27,063 nucleotides of DNA from JANYJJ01 sp038241115 (GTDB lineage Bacteria > Pseudomonadota > Gammaproteobacteria > Burkholderiales > Burkholderiaceae_C). The notes below the pieces were generated by a model. It ran no database searches. It had not been told where the DNA came from and saw only the letters and a list, made by a program, of their open reading frames with translations. Positions 1 to 7,733 of this stretch are shown here, in pieces. Position numbers and translations under genes: made by a program. Location: positions 1 through 27,063 of the forward strand of contig JBBRGA010000031.1 in the NCBI GenBank assembly GCA_038241115.1, read 5' to 3'. Positions within the stretch are counted from its first letter, which is position 1, and each line of letters starts with the position of its first letter.

Positions 1-265
1 CGCGCAGCAGCGCCACACGCTGGCGCAGGCTGCTTTTGTAGTCGGTAATTTCCCCGCGCATCGCCGCCTCGGTAATGGCAGCCACTTCCGCCTTGCGACC
101 CGCCGCATCGGCAATCTCGTCCACGCATTCGATGTTGATCAACGTCGAGTCCATGTCGAACGCGATGAGCTTGAAGTCGCGCAGCTTCAGGGGCGGGGTG
201 AAGCCTTGGATGGCCAAGCCAGTGGCAGCTTGTTGATGCGGTGAGTCGTTGCTGTTGGTGCTCAT
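1..265 (-). CDS. serB: Phosphoserine phosphatase SerB, N-terminal part (cut by window edge)
   Basis: The last step of serine synthesis, hydrolysis of L-phosphoserine to serine, is the known role of this cytoplasmic HAD-superfamily enzyme. Eighty-eight codons are visible. Residues 35-50 read AFDMDSTLINIECVDE, the HAD motif I with nucleophile Asp37 and acid/base Asp39, followed by the SerB-specific ECVDEIA stretch with the substrate-contacting Glu46. The N-terminus is short and has no ACT domain, as in many betaproteobacterial SerB proteins. The ATG at 263-265 is chosen because the HAD motif then starts at about residue 35; no clear Shine-Dalgarno is visible. The gene lies downstream of mfd on the same strand with a 251-bp gap (266-516) in which I see no gene, so it probably has its own promoter. 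The C-terminal HAD motifs lie outside the window. Confidence 0.93.
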   Translation of the reverse strand, partial: MSTNSNDSPHQQAATGLAIQGFTPPLKLRDFKLIAFDMDSTLINIECVDEIADAAGRKAEVAAITEAAMRGEITDYKSSLRQRVALLR

Positions 266-516
266 GGTCGTGAGAAAAAAGTCGAATCGTGAGTGGATCG
301 CTTGAGAGTGTCGAGTGCGCAAAACCAGCGCGCTCTTTCCGGAGGCATCGCCTTGCGCTTTCAACCACCAAATTCTGGTTTGGCGCTGGTGCGCTGGCCG
401 TCAAGCCGTCGGCCAAAACCGAGCAAGGTCAAACGAAAGCAAGGTGAACAGTGGAAACTCATCTCTGACCTTCGTTGACGGCTGCTTTTATCCGCTCAGA
501 CGCAAGCCTTCCTGTT

Positions 517-3500
517 TCAAGCCGCCACCACCGCCCGAGGCGTGCCCAGCGACTTCAACACATCGCGTATCAACTGCGCGCGGTCTTTGGCTTCGGGCGT
601 TGCGCGCTCGATGCGCAGCTTGTCATTGCCGGCCAATTTGATGTGCTTGTTCTTTTGCACCAGCTCGATGATGCGCATCGGCTCCACTGGCGGGTTGGCT
701 TTGAAGCTGATGATCATCAGCGTGGCCGAGGCGTCGATTTTGATCACGCCATAAGGTTTGGCCAGCACGCGCAGGCGGTGCACATCGAACAGGGTTTGGC
801 CTTGCGGCGGCAGCTTGCCGAAGCGGTCGGTGATTTCTTCCAGCAACAGGTCGATCTGCTCGGACTTGGTGACGGTGGCCAGTCGTTTGTACAGGTTCAA
901 GCGCGTTTGCACATCGCCGCAGTAGTCGGTGGGCAGCAAGGCCGGAGCGTGCAGATTGATCTCGGTGGTGACTGACAACGGCGACAACAAATCGGGCTCG
1001 CGACCGGCTCGGAGTGACGCCACGGCTTCGCTCAGCATTTCGTTGTAAAGCTGAAAGCCCACTTCCATCATGTTGCCGCTTTGGTTGTCGCCCAGCACTT
1101 CACCGGCACCGCGTATTTCCAGGTCGTGCATGGCCAGGTAGAAGCCCGAGCCCAACTCTTCCATGTCTTGAATCGCTTGCAGTCTTTGACCTGCGGCCTT
1201 GGTCAGCGCCTGCACATCGGGCACCAACAAATAGGCGTAGGCCTGATGGTGCGAACGGCCCACACGGCCGCGCAGTTGGTGCAGTTGCGCCAAGCCGAAT
1301 TTGTCGGCGCGCGCCATGACGATGGTGTTGGCGCTGGGCACGTCAATGCCGGTCTCAATAATGGTGGAACACAGCAGCACGTTGTGGCGCTGCGCCACGA
1401 AGTCGCGCATCACGGTTTCCAATTCGCGCTCCGGCATCTGGCCGTGGGCAATGGCGATGCGCGCTTCGGGCACCAGCTCGGCCAGCTTCATGCGGCGGTT
1501 CTCGATGGTGTCGACTTCGTTGTGCAAAAAGTAAACCTGCCCGCCGCGTTTCAACTCGCGAAGAATCGCTTCGCGGATGGTGCCGTTGGACTCGGCGCGC
1601 ACAAAGGTTTTGATGGCCAGACGGCGCTGCGGCGCCGTGGCGATCACGCTCAAATCTCGCAAGCCTTCCAGCGCCATGCCCAAGGTGCGCGGTATGGGCG
1701 TGGCAGTCAGCGTGAGCACGTCCACCTCTGAGCGCATGGCCTTGATGGCTTCTTTATGGCGCACGCCAAAGCGGTGTTCTTCGTCGATCACCAACAGCCC
1801 CAAGCGCTTGAATTTCACCTTCTCACTGATGAGGGCGTGCGTGCCCACGACGATGTCGACCGTGCCGTCGGCAATGCCTTCGATGGCCAGTTTGATTTCT
1901 TTGGCCGACCGGAAGCGCGACAGCTCGGCCACCTTCACCGGCCACTTGCCAAAACGGTCGGAGATGTTTTGAAAATGCTGCTCGGCCAGCAGCGTGGTGG
2001 GCGCCAGGATGGCCACTTGCTTGCCACCGGTCACGGCCACAAAAGCGGCGCGCAGGGCCACTTCGGTTTTGCCAAAACCCACATCGCCGCAGACCAAGCG
2101 GTCCATCGGTTGTGGCGACACCATGTCTTGAATGACGGCATGAATGGCGGCTTTTTGGTCGGGCGTTTCTTCAAAGCCAAAGCTCGACGCGAAGGCTTCG
2201 TAGTCGTGCGGCGAAAAGCGGAACGCAAAACCTTCGCGCGCCGCACGCCGCGCGTACAGGTTGAGCAACTCGGCAGCGGTGTCGCGCACTTGCTCGGCGG
2301 CCTTGCGTTTGGCTTTGTCCCATTGGCCCGAACCCAGGCGGTGCAGGGGCGCTTCGTCGGCGCTCACGCCGGTGTAGCGGCTGATGAGGTGAAGCTGCGC
2401 CACCGGCACATACAGCGTGGCTTTGTCGGCGTATTCCAGATGCAAAAACTCGCTGGCGCCTTCTTTTGTGTCACCTCCCAAATCGATGATTCGCAGGCCC
2501 ACGTAGCGGCCGATGCCGTGGTTCATGTGCACCACCGGGTCGCCGGGTTTCAGCTCCGACAAGTCTTTGATCAGCGCATTGACGTCGCTGACCTGCTCTT
2601 GCTTGCGGCGCCTGCGCGCGGTGGGGCTGGTGGCGAAAAGTTCGGTCTCGGTGACGAACTGGATGTCGCTTCCCTCGGTCGGCTCGTGCCAATAAAAGCC
2701 TTCGGCCATTGGCGCCACGGCAATGGCAAAGCGCTCGGTGCTGGCTTGAAATTCCGCCAGGCTGGCCACGCTGGGCGGCTCGATGCGGCTGTCGCGCATC
2801 AACTCCAACAAGCTTTGGCGGCGGCCTTCGGTTTCGGCCACGATGAGCACGCGCGAGGTGGTTTGCGCAATGTGGGCTTGCAGCCGTTTCAACGGCTCGG
2901 GCGCACCGCGGTCTACGCTGAGGTCGGGCAGGGCGCGGGCCCAGTCGGTGGCCTCTTTGCCACGCACGGTCAAGGTGGAATGCACACCGGCCAACAAGAA
3001 GAAATCGTCCGGCTTGAGGAACAAGTCTTCGGGTGGCAACAGCGGGCGCTCGCGGTCGTGTTGCAAGAAGCGGTGACGCTCGCGGGTCTCGCTCCAGAAG
3101 CGCTTCAACGCTTCGTCGATCTCGCCGTGCAGAGCCAAAGTGGCGTTGGCGCCGAGGTAGTCGAAGATGGTTGCGGTGCTGTCAAAAAACAGCGGCAGGT
3201 AGTACTCGATGCCGGCCGTGGCGATGCCCGAGCCGATGTCTTTGTAGAGCCGGGTTTTGGTGGGGTCGCCTTCGATGCGCTCACGCCAGCGGGCCCGAAA
3301 CGCGGTGCGCGCCGCCTCGTCCATCGGAAATTCGCGGCCGGGCAACAAGCGCACTTCTGGCACTGGGTACAAGCTGCGCTGGCTGTCGGGGTCGAAGGTG
3401 CGAATGCTGTCGACCTCGTCGCCAAACAAATCGACCCGGTAGGGCACCAGCGAGCCCATCGGGAACAAATCGATCAAGCCGCCACGCACCGCATATTCAC

Positions 3501-3987
3501 CGGGCGACACCACCTGCGTCACATGTGTGTAGCCCGCCAAAGTGAGCTGCGATTTGAGGGCTGCTTCGTTCAGCTTTTCTTTTTGCTTGAAGTTGAAGGT
3601 GTAGCCGGCCAAAAAACTGGGCGGTGCCAAGCGCACCAGGGCGGTGGACGCGGGCATCAACACCACGTCGACTTCGTCGTGATTGCCGTGCTGCAACAAA
3701 CGCCACAGCGTGGCCAGGCGCTCTGAAATCAGATCTTGGTGCGGCGAAAACGTGTCGTAGGGCAGCGTCTCCCAATCGGGGAATACCGCCACGCGCAACT
3801 CGGGCGCGAAGAAGGCCAGCTCGCCCTCCAGGCGCTGTGTGTCGGCAGGCTCGGCGGTGACGATGGCGGTGAGCTTTTTTTGGGCGCTTTGGCTTTGCGC
3901 AAAGCGCGCGAGCAGCAGCGCGTCGGCAGAACCCAGCGCGCGCGGAAGGCTGAACTTTTTACCGGCGGGGATGACAGGAATTTGCAT
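517..3987 (-). CDS. mfd: Transcription-repair coupling factor Mfd
   Basis: Mfd is an ATP-driven DNA translocase that removes RNA polymerase stalled at lesions and recruits UvrA for nucleotide excision repair. The protein is 1156 residues, the normal family length. The N-terminal UvrB-like region (about 1-340) contains SPGEYAVRGGLIDLFP near 161. A CarD-like RNA polymerase interaction domain (about 475-545) contains PGDPVVHMNHGIGRYVG. The SF2 translocase follows: Walker A GDVGFGKTE (634-642), DEEHRFGV (735-742), TATPIPRTL (761-769) and motif VI QLRGRVGRS (904-912). A C-terminal TRCF domain ends the protein. A longer frame reaches 4149, but it would run into ispD on the other strand, and the ATG at 3985-3987 gives the usual MQIPVIPAGK start, so I use that. 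The gene is divergent from ispD across about 130 bp. Confidence 0.97.
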   Translation of the reverse strand: MQIPVIPAGKKFSLPRALGSADALLLARFAQSQSAQKKLTAIVTAEPADTQRLEGELAFFAPELRVAVFPDWETLPYDTFSPHQDLISERLATLWRLLQHGNHDEVDVVLMPASTALVRLAPPSFLAGYTFNFKQKEKLNEAALKSQLTLAGYTHVTQVVSPGEYAVRGGLIDLFPMGSLVPYRVDLFGDEVDSIRTFDPDSQRSLYPVPEVRLLPGREFPMDEAARTAFRARWRERIEGDPTKTRLYKDIGSGIATAGIEYYLPLFFDSTATIFDYLGANATLALHGEIDEALKRFWSETRERHRFLQHDRERPLLPPEDLFLKPDDFFLLAGVHSTLTVRGKEATDWARALPDLSVDRGAPEPLKRLQAHIAQTTSRVLIVAETEGRRQSLLELMRDSRIEPPSVASLAEFQASTERFAIAVAPMAEGFYWHEPTEGSDIQFVTETELFATSPTARRRRKQEQVSDVNALIKDLSELKPGDPVVHMNHGIGRYVGLRIIDLGGDTKEGASEFLHLEYADKATLYVPVAQLHLISRYTGVSADEAPLHRLGSGQWDKAKRKAAEQVRDTAAELLNLYARRAAREGFAFRFSPHDYEAFASSFGFEETPDQKAAIHAVIQDMVSPQPMDRLVCGDVGFGKTEVALRAAFVAVTGGKQVAILAPTTLLAEQHFQNISDRFGKWPVKVAELSRFRSAKEIKLAIEGIADGTVDIVVGTHALISEKVKFKRLGLLVIDEEHRFGVRHKEAIKAMRSEVDVLTLTATPIPRTLGMALEGLRDLSVIATAPQRRLAIKTFVRAESNGTIREAILRELKRGGQVYFLHNEVDTIENRRMKLAELVPEARIAIAHGQMPERELETVMRDFVAQRHNVLLCSTIIETGIDVPSANTIVMARADKFGLAQLHQLRGRVGRSHHQAYAYLLVPDVQALTKAAGQRLQAIQDMEELGSGFYLAMHDLEIRGAGEVLGDNQSGNMMEVGFQLYNEMLSEAVASLRAGREPDLLSPLSVTTEINLHAPALLPTDYCGDVQTRLNLYKRLATVTKSEQIDLLLEEITDRFGKLPPQGQTLFDVHRLRVLAKPYGVIKIDASATLMIISFKANPPVEPMRIIELVQKNKHIKLAGNDKLRIERATPEAKDRAQLIRDVLKSLGTPRAVVAA

Positions 3988-4082
3988 CAGGAACTCGCAC
4001 CAAAAAAGCGGTCTGTGGGGTACCGACAAAACAAATCGCCCCATCGGTGATTGGCCGGGGGCGACAAATAAAAAACTCGTGT

Positions 4083-4100
4083 GCGAATTATAGAATTCGC
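4083..4100. promoter_or_regulatory. Perfect dyad in the mfd-ispD divergent intergenic region
   Basis: The sequence shows 7-bp arms GCGAATT and AATTCGC around a 4-nt ATAG centre, ending 17 bp before the ispD ATG. The centre gives TATAGA (4089-4094), a possible -10 element for ispD, but no convincing -35 lies at the right distance. It could be an operator or a short leader hairpin. That it is a regulatory site is inference only. Confidence 0.3.
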
Positions 4101-4117
4101 CCCTCCGACAGCCGCCC

Positions 4118-4873
4118 ATGACCGACGTCAATCCCACACTGAACGCCACCGGAAACGCGCCCGTCAGCGCCCCCCGCTTTTACGCCCTGGTGCCTTGTGC
4201 CGGTTCTGGCGAGCGGTCTGGCGCGCCGATGCCCAAGCAGTACCAAACGGTGGCCGGGCGCAGCGTCGTGGCCCACACCTTGCAGGCGTTGGCGCAGGTG
4301 CGTCAACTCGCGCAAACCTTGGTGGTGCTCAGCCCCGACGACCGTCTGTTCGAGTCGCATTCGCAGGGCTTCAACGTTTGGGTGTCGCGCACCGGTGGCG
4401 AAACACGCGCCCAAACGGTGTGCAACGGCTTGGACGCGCTGCTGCAACGCGGCGCGGCGGCGACTGACTGGGTGTTGGTGCATGACGCCGCGCGCTGCTT
4501 GGTGCGGCCCGAGTGGATCATCTCGCTCATCAGCGCATGCGCCGCCGATGCGGTGGGTGGCCTGCTGGCCTTGCCGGTGTCAGATACTTTGAAGCACAGC
4601 CGCGACGGCAGGGTGGACGTGACGCTGGACCGCAGCAGCAAATGGCTGGCTCAGACGCCGCAAATGTTCCGTCTGGGGACGTTGCGAACGGCGCTGCAAA
4701 CGGCGCTGCAAAAGGCTGTGAAACAGGCCGACCCGTCAGTTACCGATGAGGCCAGCGCGATGGAAGCCATCGGCCTTTATCCCTTGCTGGTGCGCGGCTC
4801 GATGGAAAATTTCAAGCTCACTTATCCGCCCGATTTCGAGTTGGCTGAACGCTTGTTGAAAACGCGAACATAA
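4118..4873 (+). CDS. ispD: 2-C-methyl-D-erythritol 4-phosphate cytidylyltransferase IspD
   Basis: IspD transfers CMP from CTP to methylerythritol phosphate, the third step of the non-mevalonate isoprenoid pathway. The 251-residue protein carries the nucleotide-binding loop PCAGSGERSGAPMPKQY (26-42, family consensus AAGxGxRxxxxxPKQY), the VHDAAR segment (121-126) that contacts CTP, AQTPQMF (178-184), TDEASAME (209-216) and the C-terminal GSMENFKLTYPPD (227-239), which matches the family's GxxxNxKIT-PxD ending. An N-terminal extension of about 18 residues precedes the first beta strand. The next gene, ispF, begins 8 nt after the stop, so the two are almost certainly co-transcribed; they catalyse non-consecutive steps of the same pathway. 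Confidence 0.97.
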   Translation: MTDVNPTLNATGNAPVSAPRFYALVPCAGSGERSGAPMPKQYQTVAGRSVVAHTLQALAQVRQLAQTLVVLSPDDRLFESHSQGFNVWVSRTGGETRAQTVCNGLDALLQRGAAATDWVLVHDAARCLVRPEWIISLISACAADAVGGLLALPVSDTLKHSRDGRVDVTLDRSSKWLAQTPQMFRLGTLRTALQTALQKAVKQADPSVTDEASAMEAIGLYPLLVRGSMENFKLTYPPDFELAERLLKTRT

Positions 4874-4881
4874 ATACAAAA

Positions 4882-5388
4882 ATGCAACCCAACATGAACA
4901 AAGCAGTTGCGCCTGTTTTTCGCATTGGTGAAGGCTGGGACACGCACGCCTTGGTCATCGGCCGTCCCTTGATTTTGGGCGGCGTGGACATTCCCCACAG
5001 TCACGGTTTGATGGGCCACTCTGACGCCGACGCGCTTTGTCACGCCATCACCGACGCACTGTTTGGGGCCGCGGCCTTGGGCGACATAGGCCATCACTTT
5101 CCGGACACGGCAGAACAATTCAAAGGCGCGGACTCCATTGCGTTGCTGGCCGAAGCGGCACGCCGAGTGCGTGCCGCGGGCTGGCAAATTGGCAACGTGG
5201 ACAGCACCGTCATTGCGCAAGCGCCCAAGCTGGCACCGCACATTCTGGGCATGCGCCAGCGCATTGCGCAGGCTCTGTTGCTGAGCGTCGATCAGGTCAG
5301 CGTGAAAGCCAAAACCGCAGAGAACATGGGGCCGGTGGGCAAGGGCGAAGCCATTGAGTCGCGCGCCGTTTGTTTGCTGATCAAGTGA
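4882..5388 (+). CDS. ispF: 2-C-methyl-D-erythritol 2,4-cyclodiphosphate synthase IspF
   Basis: IspF cyclises CDP-ME 2-phosphate to MEcPP, releasing CMP, in the non-mevalonate isoprenoid pathway. The 168-residue protein shows the metal site GWDTH (18-22; Asp20, His22), the substrate loop GHSDADALCHAITDALFGA (45-63; His54 as third metal ligand), GDIGHHFPDT (67-76) and the C-terminal KTAENMGPVGKGEAIESRAV motif. The first ATG (4882) and a second ATG four codons later (4894) are both possible starts; neither has a strong ribosome site, and translation may be coupled to ispD, whose stop is 8 nt upstream. The family's usual MRIGxGxDxH start sits near residue 13 here, so there is a short extension whichever ATG is used. 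Confidence 0.96.
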   Translation: MQPNMNKAVAPVFRIGEGWDTHALVIGRPLILGGVDIPHSHGLMGHSDADALCHAITDALFGAAALGDIGHHFPDTAEQFKGADSIALLAEAARRVRAAGWQIGNVDSTVIAQAPKLAPHILGMRQRIAQALLLSVDQVSVKAKTAENMGPVGKGEAIESRAVCLLIK

Positions 5389-5393
5389 AACGC

Positions 5394-5449
5394 ATGGAAG
5401 CGACTGTATGAAAGTGACCCTATGAAAGTGACCGCATGAAGGCGCCCGC
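5394..5449 (+). repeat. Four tandem 14-bp units, each starting with ATG, at the RIO kinase start
   Basis: Four successive 14-bp units begin at 5394, 5408, 5422 and 5436: atggaagcgactgt, atgaaagtgaccct, atgaaagtgaccgc, atgaaggcgcccgc. Each of the first three is a five-codon frame (MEATV, MKVTL, MKVTA) whose TGA overlaps the ATG of the next unit as ATGA; the fourth ATG starts the kinase. Since 14 is not a multiple of three, each unit changes frame and terminates at once. The layout suggests a duplicated start region in which translation could re-initiate repeatedly; that function is inference. Confidence 0.8.
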
Positions 5450-6281
5450 GCGGCTGCAATCGCTGATCGATGAAGGCCTGATCGACAGCGTGGTGCGCCA
5501 ACTGATGAGTGGCAAAGAAGCCATGGTCTACGTGGTGCGCTGCGGTGCTGAGACGCGCTGCGCCAAGGTTTACAAAGAGGCCACGCACCGCAGCTTTCGC
5601 CAAGCGGTGGACTACACCGAAAACCGCAAAGTGAAAAACACGCGCCAAGCCCGCGCCATGGCCAAAGGCAGCAAGTTTGGTCGCGAGTCGCAAGAGGCAG
5701 CGTGGCAAAGCGCCGAGGTCGACGCGCTGTACCGCTTGGCCGCAGCCGGTGTGCGCGTGCCCAAGCCTTACAACTTTCACGAAGGCGTGTTGTTGATGGA
5801 GTTGGTGTGCGACGAAGCTGGCGACGCCGCACCGCGCCTGAACGACGTGCAGTTCAGTCGCGACGAGGCCCTCGCCCACCACGCCACGCTGCTCACCGAA
5901 GTTGTGCGCATGCTCTGTGCCGGTGTGGTCCACGGCGATCTGTCGGAGTTCAACATCCTGCTGGCAGCAGACGGGCCCGTCATCATCGACCTGCCGCAGG
6001 CCGTCGACGCTGCCGGCAACAACCATGCCAAACGCATGCTGCTGCGCGACGTGGACAACCTTCGCGACTTCTTCGGCCGCGTCAACCCGCACCTGCTGCC
6101 CACCCGCTACGGCGAAGAGATTTGGGGCCTCTACGAACGCGGTGGCCTGACGCCCGAGACGCCGTTGACAGGCCAGTTCGTGCGCAAAACCGGCGCTGTC
6201 GATTTGGGCGGGGTGATGCGCGAGATTGACGACACGCGAGAGGAAGAAGCGCAGCGGCGCTTGCGGATGGCCGGGCGCTGA
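5436..6281 (+). CDS. RIO-type serine kinase (bacterial RIO1-like)
   Basis: RIO kinases are atypical protein kinases/ATPases; in archaea and eukaryotes they act in small-subunit ribosome maturation, while bacterial members are poorly characterised. The 281-residue protein shows the RIO nucleotide-binding element MSGKEAMVY (24-32, in place of a glycine-rich loop), the ATP lysine in CAKVYK (Lys44), the catalytic loop HGDLSEFNIL (166-175; Asp168, Asn173) and the metal-binding IIDLPQAVD (183-191; Asp185). All key residues are present, so it should be active. It lies in the same orientation 47 bp after ispF, which implies an ispD-ispF-kinase transcript. Its start is the last unit of a 14-bp ATG repeat. 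The gene converges on the envZ-like gene with a 16-bp gap. Its substrate cannot be told from sequence. Confidence 0.9.
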   Translation: MKAPARLQSLIDEGLIDSVVRQLMSGKEAMVYVVRCGAETRCAKVYKEATHRSFRQAVDYTENRKVKNTRQARAMAKGSKFGRESQEAAWQSAEVDALYRLAAAGVRVPKPYNFHEGVLLMELVCDEAGDAAPRLNDVQFSRDEALAHHATLLTEVVRMLCAGVVHGDLSEFNILLAADGPVIIDLPQAVDAAGNNHAKRMLLRDVDNLRDFFGRVNPHLLPTRYGEEIWGLYERGGLTPETPLTGQFVRKTGAVDLGGVMREIDDTREEEAQRRLRMAGR

Positions 6282-6297
6282 GCGCGGCGCAGAAAGA

Positions 6298-7626
6298 TCA
6301 AGGCGCCTTCTTCAAGCGGATGTGCACCACCAGGCCGCCTTCCAGCGCGTTGGCAATCTCGAAGCTGCCGCCCATGCGCTGCACGGCTTTGTCGACGATG
6401 GCCAGGCCCAAACCGGCGCCGGTCGCCGCTGTTCGGGCGGCGTCGCCCCTGAAGAACGGGGTGGCCAGATGGACGAGTTTTTCAGGGTCGACACCGGGGC
6501 CCTGATCGCGCACGGTCAGGATGATCCAGGGACCAATGTTGGCGCAGCTCACGTGCACCACCGCGATGCCGGTGTCGGTGCTGCGGCCGTATCGGCGCGC
6601 GTTCTCGAACAGGTTTTGCAGCACGCGGCCGATTTCGGTCTCGTCGGCGATCACGCGTTCATCCAGGCCCACGCGCGACGTGATTCGTATTTGGCTCGGG
6701 TCGCGGAAGGTGGCCATTTCTCGCTCGACCATATGGCCTAAATCGACCGCCACCAGCTTGGTCTCGCCGGGCCGCGCGTAGTCCATGAACTTGTCGATGA
6801 TCGCGTCGAGCTGCGCGATGTCTTGCGCCATGAAGCGCTTGGCTTCTTCGTCGCTGACGCTCATTTCCGTCTCCAGTCGCAGGCGCGCCAGCGGTGTTCG
6901 CAGGTCGTGGGAAATGCCGGCCAGCATCACCGCGCGGTCTTGTTCCACTTTGGCCAATTCGCGCGCCATGCGGTTGAAGCCCATGTTCACTTGGCGTATT
7001 TCGCTGGTCAGCGTGGTCTCGTCCAGGCGCGAATCGAATTCGCCCTCCCTGATCCGGCTGGCAGCAAAAGACAGGTCTCGAAGGGGTTGGTTGATAAGCC
7101 GCGCGATCGCGACCGAACCTATCAGAGTCGCCAGCACCGCAATGCTTACCCACAACAACAAGGTGCTGCTCGCCAACGGCCCCAAACGCTTGGGGTCGGC
7201 CAGCATCCAGTACGGGTCTTTGTCGATGTCAAAGCCCACCCACAAGCCGGGTGCACCGTTGACGGCGCTGGCGACCAAAGTGCCGGCGCCCAGGTTGGTT
7301 CGCAGCTCTTGGCCGATGGCGCGCGAGAAACGGTCGACCTCGTAAGGCACCCACTTGTCCTTGGGCTCGCGCGGCACCAGGCGCACCGATTCATCGCGGG
7401 AAATATTTTTGACCAGGGCCACGCGGTTAATGCCGTCGGTGCTGCGCAGCGCCGCACGCGAAAGGCTCACCAAGCTGGCAATCTGCTGTGCGGCCTGCAC
7501 GGCACGCGGCTCAAATTCAAGGGCTCTGAAAGTTTGAGTCCACGCGAACACACCGCCGGTCAGCAGAACCGCCAGCAGAAAAAAAGTGCGCCAAAAAAGG
7601 CTGAGAGCAACAAGTTTTCGGGCCAT
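6298..7626 (-). CDS. envZ: Sensor histidine kinase, EnvZ-like
   Basis: This is an inner-membrane two-component sensor that would phosphorylate the OmpR-like regulator encoded upstream. The 442-residue protein has a first membrane segment at about 10-28, a periplasmic region to about 152, a second membrane segment at about 153-175 and a HAMP linker at about 176-230. The HisKA motif ISHDLRTPLARLR follows (phosphoacceptor His240), then N box NLFENARRYG (338-347), G1 DQGPGVDP and G2 GAGLGLAIVDK (403-413). Length and motif spacing match EnvZ. The periplasmic domain is not distinctive, so the signal sensed is unknown. The gene lies 107 bp after ompR with an intrinsic terminator in the gap, so its expression is probably set lower than, or separately from, ompR. 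The name follows the family and the ompR pairing. Confidence 0.9.
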   Translation of the reverse strand: MARKLVALSLFWRTFFLLAVLLTGGVFAWTQTFRALEFEPRAVQAAQQIASLVSLSRAALRSTDGINRVALVKNISRDESVRLVPREPKDKWVPYEVDRFSRAIGQELRTNLGAGTLVASAVNGAPGLWVGFDIDKDPYWMLADPKRLGPLASSTLLLWVSIAVLATLIGSVAIARLINQPLRDLSFAASRIREGEFDSRLDETTLTSEIRQVNMGFNRMARELAKVEQDRAVMLAGISHDLRTPLARLRLETEMSVSDEEAKRFMAQDIAQLDAIIDKFMDYARPGETKLVAVDLGHMVEREMATFRDPSQIRITSRVGLDERVIADETEIGRVLQNLFENARRYGRSTDTGIAVVHVSCANIGPWIILTVRDQGPGVDPEKLVHLATPFFRGDAARTAATGAGLGLAIVDKAVQRMGGSFEIANALEGGLVVHIRLKKAP

Positions 7627-7667
7627 GGAAGGAAGCGCAGCAGAGGGTCGGTTGAATCTAGCAGACG

Positions 7668-7695
7668 AAAAAACGGCCCCGATCTTTGGGGCCGA
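7668..7695 (-). terminator. Intrinsic terminator between ompR and envZ
   Basis: Read on the minus strand, CGGCCCC, a 7-nt AAAGATC loop and GGGGCCG form a perfect 7-bp GC-rich stem (7674-7680 pairing with 7688-7694), followed directly by six T residues (7673-7668). This is a standard Rho-independent terminator. It begins about 40 nt after the ompR stop and ends about 40 nt before the envZ start, so it should separate the two genes or attenuate read-through. Confidence 0.82.
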
Positions 7696-7733
7696 TTTGC
7701 ATCAAGACTAGCCTGACTTCGTTGCTTTGCGCA

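Noticed and set aside
1756..3726. A 656-codon open frame on the plus strand
   Set aside because: It lies wholly antisense to mfd, whose protein has all the motifs of its family. The plus-strand product has only the His/Gln/Gly/Ala-rich composition typical of a shadow of a GC-rich gene.
3988..4149. An earlier start for mfd at 4149
   Set aside because: It would add 54 residues with no family similarity and overlap the ispD coding start on the opposite strand. The ATG at 3987 gives the family-like N-terminus.
4822..5832. A 336-codon minus-strand frame
   Set aside because: It is antisense to ispF and the RIO kinase gene, both clearly recognised, and has shadow-type composition.
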